The position numbers and the translations under genes were made by a program. The notes below the pieces were generated by a model that saw only the letters and a program-made list of their open reading frames with translations, made no database searches and was not told where the DNA came from. A DNA stretch of 64,000 nt from an uncultured cyanobacterium (GTDB taxonomy: Bacteria > Cyanobacteriota > Cyanobacteriia > PCC-6307 > Cyanobiaceae). The stretch covers positions 45,851 to 109,850 of the forward strand of contig CAIJRN010000061.1 of NCBI GenBank assembly GCA_903823115.1, read 5' to 3'. Numbering within the stretch: the first letter of the stretch is position 1; every line of letters starts with the position of its first letter. Below, one piece after another: positions 26,684 to 35,717 of the stretch.

Positions 26684-28738
26684 TCAGGCCATGGCCTCGA
26701 GTGTCCAGCCGCCCTGGCCATCGAGCTGCAGCTCCCGCTGGTGGAAGGCCCGCAGACTGCGGCGATGGCCAACGCTGATCAACGTGCAGCCCCGGGCGAC
26801 GAGATCGCCGTAGAGATGGGCTTCGCTGGCCAGATCGAGGGCGCTGGTGGCCTCGTCGAGCACCGCCAGGTTCGGCTGATGCAGCAGCAGCCGGGCGAAG
26901 CCAAGGCGCTGTTGTTCGCCGCCCGAGAGCACCCGCGACCAGTCGCTGATTTCGGCCAGATCGGGATGGCGCTGCTCGAGGGTCTGCAGCCTCACCCGCC
27001 GCAGGATGGCGCGCAACTGGTTGTCGTCGATGGCATCCGCATCAGCAACACCGGGAAACAGGATCTGCTCCCGCAGGCTGCCCAGGGTCATGTAGGGAGC
27101 CTGGGGCAACACCATCATCGCCAGGGCCTCGCCGCGCTCGATCCGGCCGTCGGCCGCCGGAGCCAGCTCACTCAATACCCGCAGCAGGCTGGTCTTGCCG
27201 CAGCCGCTGGGACCGGTGATCAACAGGCGATCCCCCGGCTCGATCACCAGATCGAGCTGACGGATCAGGGCCTCGCCGCCGGCCCCTTGGGTCACGGTCA
27301 GGCCGTGGAGCCGCAACAGGGCAGGGGCTGCGCCCAGCGCGACATCAGCGGGTCTTGCCTGGGCCGGGAGCTGCACCACCGGGCCCTGAGCTCTCGGGAC
27401 CAGGCTGCTCGGCGACGGGCTGATGGCTGGCCGGCTGATCGCTGTCGGGGCGATCAGGGTTTCGAGGCCATGGCCGACCACCTGGCTGAGGCTGCCGATC
27501 CGCTCGAGACTGGCGAACAGCCCGGCGAAGCTGTCGGCTCGATCGATCAGGAAGGACAGGGAAGACTGCACCTGACTGAAGGCGATGCTCGCCACCGTGA
27601 GTTGCCCCAGGCTGACCCTGCCGGCGAAATACGCCACCGACAGCACCAGATAGGGCACGAACTGCATCAGAAACGCATAGAGGCCGGTGCTCTGGTCGAC
27701 CAGCGCCCGCCAGCGGATCAGGCGTTCGAGGTTGCTGAGCAGTCGGCCGAAGCGGCGGCGCAGCTCCAGGGCGATCGGTTGTTCACCACGGAAAAAGGCA
27801 ATCTTTTCGGCGTTGTTGCGGATATGAATCAACGCGAAGCGGAACTCGGCCTCCAGGGCCTGCTGGCGGAAGTTCAGGCCCGCCAGGCGGCGCACCAGCC
27901 TCACGATCACGCCGTTGCCGATCAGGGTGGCGATCAGCAAGGTGAACACCAGGGTGGTGCTGATGCCGATCAACACCACGATGTAGGCGCCCAGCGCCAG
28001 CAGCGAGGCACTGAAGCCAAAAGCCAGGTCCGTGGAACTGGAGACGCTGCGCTGGATGTCTTCGGCGATCCGCTGATCGGGATTGTCAACCTGAGCCAGC
28101 GGCCCCTCCGCCTCAAGGCGGTAATAGGTGAGCCCGCCCAGATAGCCCCGCTCCATCGAACTGGTGCTGGCATCCCGCCAGGCCAGAGCGAAGCGCTGCT
28201 GGCCATAGGTGTTGAGGAACTGGATCGGCAGGGTGAGCAGATAGATCACCACCAGGCCGATCGCCGTGCCCCAGAAGGCACTGGCGCTGCGGCGGTTGAG
28301 GGCGTCCATCACGGCGCCGTTGCCCTCGGTGAAGGCCACGTCCACCGCCGTGGTGAGCACCAGCAGGCCCAGGAGCGCCGCCAACGCCAGCCAGCGGCGG
28401 CGCAGTGGCGTGGCCATGGCGCCCAATTGCAGCAGCAGGGTCCCCAGGCTGACGATCGTCAGCAGCAGGGCGATGAGCCAGTGCCGATCCTGTAGAAACA
28501 GCTCGAGGGCCGGCTGCAGATAGGGGAAGGCGAGGCTGAGGCGTTGCGGACCCAGCAGTGCCTTGACCAGCAGGGTGAAGGCCCCCACCAGCAACACCGA
28601 CGTTCCCAGGGCCGCGCCGGCCGTGCTGGGCAGCAGGCCCAGCCAGTGTCGCCAGCGGCGGCGCCTGGCCGGTGGCAGCAGAAAGCCGTTGCTGAGCGCA
28701 GCGAAATCAGCGACGAAGCGGCTCAGGGAGGGGGTCAT
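26684..28738 (-). CDS. ABC transporter, SbmA/BacA-type permease fused to ATPase
   Basis: 684 residues. The N-terminal two thirds form a six-helix membrane domain of the SbmA/BacA (ABCD-like) type, with NTYGQQRFALAWRDASTSSM and VDNPDQRIAEDIQ typical of that family. The C-terminal ATPase has Walker A GPSGCGKTSLLR, signature LSGGEQQRLGFARLLL and Walker B NLAVLDEATSALD. Relatives move peptides, vitamin B12 or acyl-CoA; the substrate here is unknown. It is coupled by a four-base overlap to a small exported protein gene upstream and abuts the ATPase gene downstream, so a four- or five-gene transcript to crcB is plausible. Confidence 0.92.
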   Translation of the reverse strand: MTPSLSRFVADFAALSNGFLLPPARRRRWRHWLGLLPSTAGAALGTSVLLVGAFTLLVKALLGPQRLSLAFPYLQPALELFLQDRHWLIALLLTIVSLGTLLLQLGAMATPLRRRWLALAALLGLLVLTTAVDVAFTEGNGAVMDALNRRSASAFWGTAIGLVVIYLLTLPIQFLNTYGQQRFALAWRDASTSSMERGYLGGLTYYRLEAEGPLAQVDNPDQRIAEDIQRSVSSSTDLAFGFSASLLALGAYIVVLIGISTTLVFTLLIATLIGNGVIVRLVRRLAGLNFRQQALEAEFRFALIHIRNNAEKIAFFRGEQPIALELRRRFGRLLSNLERLIRWRALVDQSTGLYAFLMQFVPYLVLSVAYFAGRVSLGQLTVASIAFSQVQSSLSFLIDRADSFAGLFASLERIGSLSQVVGHGLETLIAPTAISRPAISPSPSSLVPRAQGPVVQLPAQARPADVALGAAPALLRLHGLTVTQGAGGEALIRQLDLVIEPGDRLLITGPSGCGKTSLLRVLSELAPAADGRIERGEALAMMVLPQAPYMTLGSLREQILFPGVADADAIDDNQLRAILRRVRLQTLEQRHPDLAEISDWSRVLSGGEQQRLGFARLLLHQPNLAVLDEATSALDLASEAHLYGDLVARGCTLISVGHRRSLRAFHQRELQLDGQGGWTLEAMA

Positions 28739-29169
28739 CGGGGGGGGGCGCTGGCGGGTTCGGGCTCACCGCGCAGCCAGGCCGGACAGGTCTCAGCCAG
28801 CAGGCTGCGCTCGAGCGCATCGGCGCGGTTGGCCAGGGAGGCACCGGTGGGGGTGTAGTAAATGAAGCCGAGCCGATTGCGATAGAGCACCGCGTGGCTC
28901 GCTCTGAGCAGCTGTTCGCTCCGCTGCCGGCAGTGGAGCAGGGCCCGGTAGTCCGTGACTGGCTCTCCGACGCCAGCCGCAGGCGGCTGTTGATTGGCGT
29001 TGGCCAGCTCCGCCCGGCGTGTCAGCGGGCCGCAGATCCGTTCACGCATTTGGCGCACCAGGATCAGCTCGGCAGCCATGGCCTGGCTCGCCAGCTCATC
29101 GCGGTCCTGGCGCAGGGCTCGACAGCGGCTGACCTCCAGCGCCAGCGCCGGCGAAGCCAGGGCCATCAC
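28735..29169 (-). CDS. Small exported protein of unknown function
   Basis: 144 residues starting with GTG. The N-terminus (MMALASPALALE, preceded in frame by more hydrophobic codons) looks like the end of a signal peptide, so the real start may lie upstream at a rarer start codon. The mature part has four cysteines (SRCRALR, RICGPL, LHCRQR, ETCPAWL), likely two disulfides. Its gene overlaps the ABC transporter gene by four bases, suggesting a periplasmic partner or the same stress response. Confidence 0.65.
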   Translation of the reverse strand: MMALASPALALEVSRCRALRQDRDELASQAMAAELILVRQMRERICGPLTRRAELANANQQPPAAGVGEPVTDYRALLHCRQRSEQLLRASHAVLYRNRLGFIYYTPTGASLANRADALERSLLAETCPAWLRGEPEPASAPPR

Positions 29170-29351
29170 CAGGGCAATGGCCAGGGGGGCGTAGCTGTGG
29201 CTCAGGGTCTCTGGGAGTCCCTCGCTGGCGCGGGACCGTTTGTGGCGTGGCCGATCGATGGCGAGAAGGTGGCTGCGGGCCGACGCGATGGCCGGACGCT
29301 CAGGCTAGATCGATCGATCCGCCTAGATTTTGATCCGATCCAGAGGATGCT

Positions 29352-29954
29352 GTGACCAGGGCCACTGCGCTCCCTGCCGCCGAACGCCGCAGCCTGGCGG
29401 TGCAGGCGCTGTTGGAACTGGCGGCGGAGACGGCTCCCGATCAGATTTCGACGGCGGCGATTGCCGTGCGGATGGGCACCAGCCATGCGGCCCTGTTCCG
29501 CCATTTCCCCAGCCGCGATGCCCTCTGGGCCGAATCGGTGTGCTGGGCCACGAGCCAGCTGGAACAACAGTTCGCCGCTCTCGCCGCCGAGGGCTGGGCT
29601 GATCCCTTGGCTGAGGTGGAGCAGATGCTGCTGCTGAATGCCGATTTCGTGCGCCAGTATCCAGGCCTGTTGCGCATGTTCTTCGCTGAAGTGCAGCGGC
29701 CCCAGGCGAGCCCGGCCCGCCAGGAGTGCCAGGCCTTCATGGCCCGCTTCCGCCTGCGGCTCTCGGACCTGCTGACGGCCGCTGGCGAGCGGGGGATGCT
29801 GCGTTCCCCCTTGCCGGCGGCGGCCCTGGCCAATGTGTTGCTGGCCTGCTGCGAGGGCCTGATGCTGCAGGGCCTGGTCCACGGTTCCCTCGAAGAGCTC
29901 GCGAGCCGCACCCGCGAGGCCCTGCCCCTGCTGTTGCCGCGTGCAGCCGGCTGA
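29352..29954 (+). CDS. TetR-family transcriptional regulator
   Basis: 200 residues starting with GTG. The N-terminal helix-turn-helix is TAAIAVRMGTSHAALFRHFP followed by SRDALW, the classic TetR pattern. The C-terminal ligand domain is all helical (MLRSPLPAAALANVLLACCE). It is convergent with an EmrAB-like efflux pair and divergent from the ABC operon; either could be its target. The inducer is unknown. Confidence 0.9.
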   Translation: MTRATALPAAERRSLAVQALLELAAETAPDQISTAAIAVRMGTSHAALFRHFPSRDALWAESVCWATSQLEQQFAALAAEGWADPLAEVEQMLLLNADFVRQYPGLLRMFFAEVQRPQASPARQECQAFMARFRLRLSDLLTAAGERGMLRSPLPAAALANVLLACCEGLMLQGLVHGSLEELASRTREALPLLLPRAAG

Positions 29955-30053
29955 AGGCAGGCCCCAGCTGCCTGGCTCAGCAACTCCGGCGCTGTAGCGC
30001 TGTCCCCTCGCCCCAGCCTCCGGCGTTCCAGGCGGTTGCTCTCGGGGAATCGC

Positions 30054-31661
30054 TCAATGACCCGGAGCGGATCGTGCCGGCTCCGGACGACCGAGCAGCA
30101 ACACCAGAGGAATCGCCAGCAGAAACACCAGCGCCACCAGGTGGAAGACATCGCCGAAGGCCAGCAGGGCCGCCTGCAGATCCACCTGGCGGCTGAGGAT
30201 TTCCAGCGCCTGCTGATCGCCTTCGCCGCGCATCATCCCCCGCATCGCCAGGAACTGGCGCAGCAGAAAAAGATGATGCTGCAGCTGGGGATTGGTGCTG
30301 CCCAGGTGCTCCAGCAGCTGGGCCCGATGCACGGCGCGCTGGTGGTCGAGCACCACGGTGAGCACGGCGATGCCGAAGGTGCCGCCAAGCTGGCGGGTGA
30401 GGTTGTAGAAGCCGCTGCCGGAGCCCACGTCATGCTTGGGCAGGGGGCCGAGCGTGGCCAGGCTCAGCGGCAAGAACATCATCACCGTGGTGGAGCCCCG
30501 CATGATCAGGGGCCAGAACAGGCTGCTTTCGCCCGTATCCGGTCCGATGCTGGCCAGGCTGGTCATGGTCAGCACCATCAGCAGGGCCCCCACGGCGATC
30601 AGCAGGCGGGGATCAAAGCGGTTGATCACCTTGCCAAGCAAGGCCATCGTCACAGCCGAGGCCAGGGCCCCCGGCAGCATCAGCAGGCCGGTCTGGGTGG
30701 CGGTGTATCCCAGAACGGACTGGGCAAAGATCGGCACCACGAACACCGTGCCGTACAGGCCGATGCCGAGCACGAAGGAGAAGACACTGCCAGCGGCCAG
30801 GGAGCGATGCCGCAGCACCCGCAGATCCACCGCCGGATTGAGGCTGCGCAGTTCCCACCAGACAAACAACGGCAGGCCGACGGCCGCCATCAGGGCCAGC
30901 TGGCGGATGCCCTGGTTGTCGAACCAGTCGTATTGATGGCCCTGTTCGAGCACCAGCTGCAGGCTGCCGAGGCTCAGAGCCATCAGCGCGATACCTGACC
31001 AGTCGATGCGACCGCCGTAGCGGCCGGACGGCTCTTTGCCCTGATCCTGGTCCAGGAAGGCCAGCGCCATCACCACGGTGAGCACGCCGAAGGGCACATT
31101 GATGAAGAAAATCCAGCGCCAGCCGAGGCCATCGGTGAGCAGGCCGCCCAGGGTGGGCCCCAGGGCCGGGCCGGCGAGCACGACGATGCCGAACACCGCC
31201 TGACCGACGCCCTGCAGGGACTTGGGCACTGTACGGAAAATGATCGCCTGGGCCTTGGGCAGCAGCCCGCCACCCAGCAGGCCCTGCAGAATCCGGGCCA
31301 GCACCAGCACGATCAGATTCGGGGCCAGCCCGCAGAGCACCGAGGCACCGGTGAAGCCGAGCAGACAGAAGACGAAATAGTTGCGCTGGCCGAACAGCTC
31401 GCCGAGCCATTCGCTCAGCGGAATCATGATCACGCTGGCCATGGCGTAGCCGGTGACCACCCAGCCCACCTCGGCCAGGGTGGCGCCGAGATTGGCCTGG
31501 ATCTGAATCAGCGCCACGTTGGTGATGCTGGTGTCGATGATCTCCAGCAGGGCGCCGATCGAAGCGGTGAGGATGATCAGCCACTGGCGCAGGGTGAGCT
31601 GGCTGGGCGACTCCTCCGGGGCCTCCTCCAACCCTGTGCCCTGCAGCGCCGCGCCGCTCAT
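30054..31661 (-). CDS. DHA2-family (EmrB/QacA-like) MFS drug efflux transporter
   Basis: 535 residues with about 14 membrane helices. Landmarks are LEIIDTSITNVALIQI in TM1 (motif D1), GYAMASVIMIPLSEWLGELF and RILQGLLGGGLLPKAQAIIF, matching EmrB-type proton antiporters. It overlaps the EmrA-like adaptor gene by four bases, so the two form an efflux complex across the envelope, probably with a TolC-type outer membrane channel encoded elsewhere. Confidence 0.93.
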   Translation of the reverse strand: MSGAALQGTGLEEAPEESPSQLTLRQWLIILTASIGALLEIIDTSITNVALIQIQANLGATLAEVGWVVTGYAMASVIMIPLSEWLGELFGQRNYFVFCLLGFTGASVLCGLAPNLIVLVLARILQGLLGGGLLPKAQAIIFRTVPKSLQGVGQAVFGIVVLAGPALGPTLGGLLTDGLGWRWIFFINVPFGVLTVVMALAFLDQDQGKEPSGRYGGRIDWSGIALMALSLGSLQLVLEQGHQYDWFDNQGIRQLALMAAVGLPLFVWWELRSLNPAVDLRVLRHRSLAAGSVFSFVLGIGLYGTVFVVPIFAQSVLGYTATQTGLLMLPGALASAVTMALLGKVINRFDPRLLIAVGALLMVLTMTSLASIGPDTGESSLFWPLIMRGSTTVMMFLPLSLATLGPLPKHDVGSGSGFYNLTRQLGGTFGIAVLTVVLDHQRAVHRAQLLEHLGSTNPQLQHHLFLLRQFLAMRGMMRGEGDQQALEILSRQVDLQAALLAFGDVFHLVALVFLLAIPLVLLLGRPEPARSAPGH

Positions 31662-32863
31662 CGATGACGCACGCGCACATTGGCGGAAAGGCCCGGCACC
31701 AGCTTGGCTTTGATCGCCGGATCGAGGCGCGGATCGAGGGCGATGCGGGCGGTGACCCGTTGCACCACCTTGGTGAAGTTGCCGGTGGCGTTTTCCGGCG
31801 GCAACAAGGCGAAGCGGGCCCCCGAGGCCGGCGCGATGCTCACCACCCGCCCCTGCAGCACCCGGCCAGGGAAGGCGTCGATGCGCACTTCGGCGTTCTG
31901 GCCTGGATAGAGAGCCTCCAGCTGGGTTTCCTTGAAGTTGGCCTCCACCCAGGGGGTGCTGCTCACCAGGGTCATCAGCGGCTCTCCGGGTTGCACCTGA
32001 CGACCCGGTTCGGCCGTGCGGGCCCCGACCCGGCCGGGCGAAGGCGCCACGATCTGGGCGTAGGAAAGCTCGAGCCGGGCCCGGGCCATGGCGGCGCCGG
32101 CCTGCTGCACCTTGGCGGCGGCGGCGGCGGCCTTCTGCACATCGACCCCCACCTGGCTGAGACTGGCCTGGGCGCTCTGGCGGCTGGCGCGGCTGCTGGT
32201 GAAGTCCCCCTGAGCTTTGAGGAAACTGGCGCGGGCCTGATCCACCTCCTGCTGGGAGACGCCGCCTTCGCGCACCAACGAGTCGAGCCGCCGCAGGTTG
32301 GCGGCGGCTCGGGCCAGCTCACCACTGGCGCTCTGCTGGGCGGCTAGGGCTTCATTGCCGGCCGCATCGGCACGGCTGGCGGTGGAGCCGGCCTGGGCGC
32401 GCATCGCCAAGGCCTCCCGTTCGGCCGCCACCAGATCGGCCTGGGCCTGGAGCAGCCGCGCTCGCGCATCCCTGGGATCGAGCAGCACCAGCAGATCCCC
32501 TGGCTTCACCTCCTGGTTGTCCTGCACCGGCACCCGCACGATCATGCCGGCGACGCGGCTGGAGATCTCGGTGAGATCCGCTTGCAGCTGGGCGTTGTCG
32601 GTTTCTTCGAGGCCCCAGTGGCTGACCATCCAGCTGCCGATGCCACCGGCTGCCAGCACGGCCAGCACGCCCAACAGAATTTTGCGGCCCTGGGGGTTGC
32701 CTCCTGAGCGCTGGGGGTGGATCGGTGTTGCCGATCCCGAACCTGTTTCCATCCGGCTGGCCCGTTCCGCCATGGCTTCCTGCCCCTTGCCGTTGACGGT
32801 CTCGACCACGGTCTGCTGTCCTTTGTTGCCCTGCTGCATGCCCTGGGAGCCTGAGGACCCCAT
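31658..32863 (-). CDS. EmrA/HlyD-type membrane fusion protein
   Basis: About 401 residues from the ATG at 32863. One N-terminal membrane anchor (LLGVLAVLAAGGIGSWMV) is followed by the biotinyl-lipoyl-like strand DNAQLQADLTEISSRVAGMI, a long Ala/Gln-rich coiled coil and a returning barrel domain (GEPLMTLVSSTPWVEANFKE). This is the classic EmrA layout. A Gln-rich N-terminal tail precedes the anchor. The gene is first in the efflux operon. Confidence 0.92.
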   Translation of the reverse strand: MGSSGSQGMQQGNKGQQTVVETVNGKGQEAMAERASRMETGSGSATPIHPQRSGGNPQGRKILLGVLAVLAAGGIGSWMVSHWGLEETDNAQLQADLTEISSRVAGMIVRVPVQDNQEVKPGDLLVLLDPRDARARLLQAQADLVAAEREALAMRAQAGSTASRADAAGNEALAAQQSASGELARAAANLRRLDSLVREGGVSQQEVDQARASFLKAQGDFTSSRASRQSAQASLSQVGVDVQKAAAAAAKVQQAGAAMARARLELSYAQIVAPSPGRVGARTAEPGRQVQPGEPLMTLVSSTPWVEANFKETQLEALYPGQNAEVRIDAFPGRVLQGRVVSIAPASGARFALLPPENATGNFTKVVQRVTARIALDPRLDPAIKAKLVPGLSANVRVRHR

Positions 32864-33312
32864 TGAAAGTGAGTACCTGCTCACAGCATCGTAGGTGGCG
32901 GGAATGGCCGGCCAGGCCCATCGCGTCACCGTCGCCCGAGCTCGCGTCCCAGCTCACGGCTGCTTCGGGTCCTGGGCCCTCAGCCCGTCAGCCGCTCCAC
33001 CCCGGTGTCAGCGCTGGGGCCTTGGCGAAGCTTCTCAGCGTGTCAAGCCCTGTTCAGGGCCGTCACGATCTCTGCCCTGCCACGACGGCGGGTTGGCGCC
33101 GAATCACCTGGGCGGCCGCACGACAGGGCCTGGCTTGCTGATGTCGGAAACCCGGATTCGCCTCGATTCATCGCCAACCTCACCAAGGGATTCAATGGAG
33201 ATCCAGCGACTGCAGCTGCATCCCAGTCTCTTGTCAGTCTTTCTGTTGAATCCCGCGATCCTGACCCGCAGCCTGTTGAATGGCCCCTCCTGGATTCGCC
33301 CCTGCCTGAATC
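32864..33312. other. Divergent intergenic region
   Basis: About 450 bases between the EmrA gene and the outer membrane protein gene. It must contain both promoters. I see no conserved structure or credible ORF. Confidence 0.4.
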
Positions 33313-34281
33313 GTGATCATGATCACTAGGTGCCTCAGGTCCACGGTCCCGCTGCTGGGCCTGCTTTCACTGCTGCAGGGCCTGGCTGCCCCGGCCCAGG
33401 CCGATCCGGCTGGCTCCGAGCGTGCAGCGGCGCAGACGGCAGCTCCTATCCCGACCCAGACAGCGGAACGGCCAGCAACCTCACCGGCCATTCCGGTTGC
33501 TGATTCGGGGCAAGCGCCCCTGCCGGCGGCCCCGTCGCAACCGGTGAGCCCCTGGGCCGGCACCTTTGAGCCCTACGGCTTCCTGCCCCTGCGCACCGAG
33601 ACGGGCCTGGAGATCGGCCAGCGCTCCACCAGCATTGATGTGGGGCTGGGCACTCTGCTGAGCAAGCTGAAGTGGGCCAGTTCGGCTCGGGCTTCCCTGG
33701 AATACGGTCGCCTTGGTCTCCTGGGGGATGTGCGCTACGACCGGCTCGGCGCGATCAACTCCCGCACGGGACCCAGGGGGCTGGTGGGATTGAAGACGCA
33801 GACCTCATTCAATGCCACGGTGGCTGATCTGGCCCTGCGCTATCGCTTCGGCGCCCGCGAATCAGCCCGGGGGCGGGCGGGGGAGTTCAGCCTGATTCCC
33901 TACGCCGGCATACGCATCATTGACGCCAACTTCGGCGTGACCACCACCCTCAATGTGCTGCGCTTCGAGCGCCAGGTGAGCCGGGAGCTCAGCCACACCT
34001 GGGTGCAGGCGCTGCTGGGCACCCAGGCCACGGTGTTCCTGGCGCCGCGGCTGCGACTGTTCGGTCGCGCCGATGTCGGCGGCTACGGCAGTGGCGAGGC
34101 TGAGAAGCTCTCGGGCAATGCCCAGCTGGGCCTGGGTTACGCCCTGGGCAACAACACCGACCTCAACATCTCCTGGCGCTATCAGGGCTTGGACTGGAAC
34201 AACGGCGCCAGCGGCCGCAGCCAGCGGGGGATCAGTTCCGACGCCAATGGCGTTGAAATTGGTCTCAAGTTCTTTTTCTGA
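33313..34281 (+). CDS. Outer membrane beta-barrel protein
   Basis: 322 residues. A signal peptide ends near AAPAQADP, a Pro/Ala/Thr-rich linker follows (about 35-85), and the rest is a series of amphipathic strands (YGFLPLRTETGLEIGQRST, LEYGRLGLLGDVRYD, NNTDLNISWRYQGLDW) ending in a terminal phenylalanine (VEIGLKFFF), the outer membrane insertion signal. It may be a small porin or an OmpW/OmpA-barrel-like protein. Its 3' end overlaps the convergent transglutaminase-like gene by 17 bases. Confidence 0.85.
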   Translation: MIMITRCLRSTVPLLGLLSLLQGLAAPAQADPAGSERAAAQTAAPIPTQTAERPATSPAIPVADSGQAPLPAAPSQPVSPWAGTFEPYGFLPLRTETGLEIGQRSTSIDVGLGTLLSKLKWASSARASLEYGRLGLLGDVRYDRLGAINSRTGPRGLVGLKTQTSFNATVADLALRYRFGARESARGRAGEFSLIPYAGIRIIDANFGVTTTLNVLRFERQVSRELSHTWVQALLGTQATVFLAPRLRLFGRADVGGYGSGEAEKLSGNAQLGLGYALGNNTDLNISWRYQGLDWNNGASGRSQRGISSDANGVEIGLKFFF

Positions 34282-35128
34282 CCTGCAGATCAATGGCGTA
34301 GCCGAGGCTCGAGCTGACGCCCGTGCCCCGATAGCTGCCACTGACCGCAGCCGCCAGGCGATGGTCGGGGGCGGCCGCCAGCACCAGATGGCCATCGGCC
34401 ACCGCCAGCCCCAGACTGGGGTCATAGCCGCGCCAGCCACCGCCTGAGAGGTACACCTCGGCCCAGGCATGCAGTTCGTGTTCGGTCACCTCCGGGGGGT
34501 GGTGCATCGAATAGCCACTGACAAACCGGGCCGCCAGCCCCTGGGAGCGGCAGGCTTCGACATACAACATGGCGGTGTCACGGCAGGCCCCCTGGCGGCT
34601 TTCGAGGGTTTCGGCCGCTGTCATCGGATCTCCCTCCAGGCGCCCGATGTGGTGGAAGTCCCGGTGAATCGTGTCCGCCAGCTGCATCAGAAAGGCCAGG
34701 GTGTCTCCTTCCACCTCCCGGGCCAGCTGGGCAGCCCAGTCGCTCACCACGGCGGCGATCGGCGGATGGGCAGCAGCCAGGCAGGGGCCCAGGGAGAGTT
34801 GTTCAGCCTCCTTGTATTGGACCGGCAAGCGCTGCTGGCTTGCATCGGTGAAAATCCAGTCGAAGGGGTTGTGACGCAGGGTTTCCACCTCCATCGCCAC
34901 CGCCAGCTCGAGCTGATCGCGTTGATCGTCGAACCACAGCACCCAGGCGTCGTTGCCATCGGCCTCCACCACCTCACAGGCTCCGCTCGCCGGCGCCAGC
35001 ACGCTCAGCTGATGGCTGATCAGCCGCTGGCTGACATCGCGGCGCGGTGACAGGCGCACCGTCATCGGTTCCAGGAAAACGGGCCGCCCGTAGCGGTAGG
35101 TGAGGCTGTGGCGGATCTGAAAGCGCAT
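34265..35128 (-). CDS. Transglutaminase-like cysteine protease family protein
   Basis: 287 residues. An N-terminal beta domain (MRFQIRHSLTYRYGRPVFLE) precedes the transglutaminase core, whose catalytic triad is seen as Cys in RQGACRDTAM, His in HELHAWAEVYL and Asp in WRGYDPSLG. This pattern matches cytoplasmic bacterial transglutaminase-like proteins, often proteases or peptide amidases. A neighbouring small gene upstream on the same strand may be co-transcribed. Confidence 0.9.
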   Translation of the reverse strand: MRFQIRHSLTYRYGRPVFLEPMTVRLSPRRDVSQRLISHQLSVLAPASGACEVVEADGNDAWVLWFDDQRDQLELAVAMEVETLRHNPFDWIFTDASQQRLPVQYKEAEQLSLGPCLAAAHPPIAAVVSDWAAQLAREVEGDTLAFLMQLADTIHRDFHHIGRLEGDPMTAAETLESRQGACRDTAMLYVEACRSQGLAARFVSGYSMHHPPEVTEHELHAWAEVYLSGGGWRGYDPSLGLAVADGHLVLAAAPDHRLAAAVSGSYRGTGVSSSLGYAIDLQVRKRT

Positions 35129-35146
35129 GGTGACTGTGGTTGTTGC

Positions 35147-35581
35147 TCAGCTGAGCGCATCCCGCAGTCTGTCTTCGAGCCGGGAGTTCACCTCAAGGCA
35201 AGCCAACGGTTCGCAGCCAAGATCTTCGACCAGGTGATGAAAGTGCAGCGAAAACCAGGACAGAAACAACTCAAAGTTGCGGGATCGGGGCCACAGCTCC
35301 TGATCGCGGCACCAGAGGCTGAGCTCGGCAGCGAAGATCGTCCCGTAGCACCCCTGCAGGCAGGCCATCGCCTGTGACTCGTCGTCGTAGGTGGAGATGA
35401 GGTAGATGCTGCTTTCGCCCCCGGGATTCTGCCGTTCCTGCGGCGTCCAGAAGGGTCGGGTCCAGTCCACCATCGGCTGCCTTGCGGTCACCGCCACGGC
35501 ACAGCGGTTGACCACGGTCATGGGGGGATCGACCACAGTCATGGAGAGAATGAAGCTGCCATGACCGTAAGCCTGAACCAT
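35147..35581 (-). CDS. Conserved hypothetical protein
   Basis: 144 residues with aromatic-rich, globular sequence (SRNFELFLSWFSLHFHHLVE, YLISTYDDESQAMACL) and no membrane segment. A GGGGAAG about seven bases before the ATG at 35581 supports that start, although internal ATGs at 35542 and 35521 are possible. It ends 18 bases before the transglutaminase-like gene on the same strand. Function unknown. Confidence 0.65.
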   Translation of the reverse strand: MVQAYGHGSFILSMTVVDPPMTVVNRCAVAVTARQPMVDWTRPFWTPQERQNPGGESSIYLISTYDDESQAMACLQGCYGTIFAAELSLWCRDQELWPRSRNFELFLSWFSLHFHHLVEDLGCEPLACLEVNSRLEDRLRDALS

Positions 35582-35607
35582 GCGCGAGGCTTCCCCAATC
35601 CTGCGGT

Positions 35608-35682
35608 TACGCCAGCGATGTTTTCGCCACTGATGTTCTCGCCAGCGATGTCCTCACCAGTGATGTCCTCACCAGTGAGGCG
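35608..35682. repeat. 15-base tandem repeat (5 units) in a divergent promoter region
   Basis: Five units related to ctcaccagtgatgtc, becoming more divergent toward the left end. All three frames on each strand are open across it because 15 is divisible by three, but I see no gene that uses it. It lies between the starts of divergent genes at 35581 and 35718. Confidence 0.9.
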
Positions 35683-35717
35683 ATCGCAAGGGCCGGGACC
35701 AGGCAACCGCTAAGACG

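Noticed and set aside
26636..28495. 619-residue plus-strand frame opposite the ABC transporter
   Set aside because: Gln/His/Gly-rich mirror of a clearly identified ABC transporter gene on the other strand.
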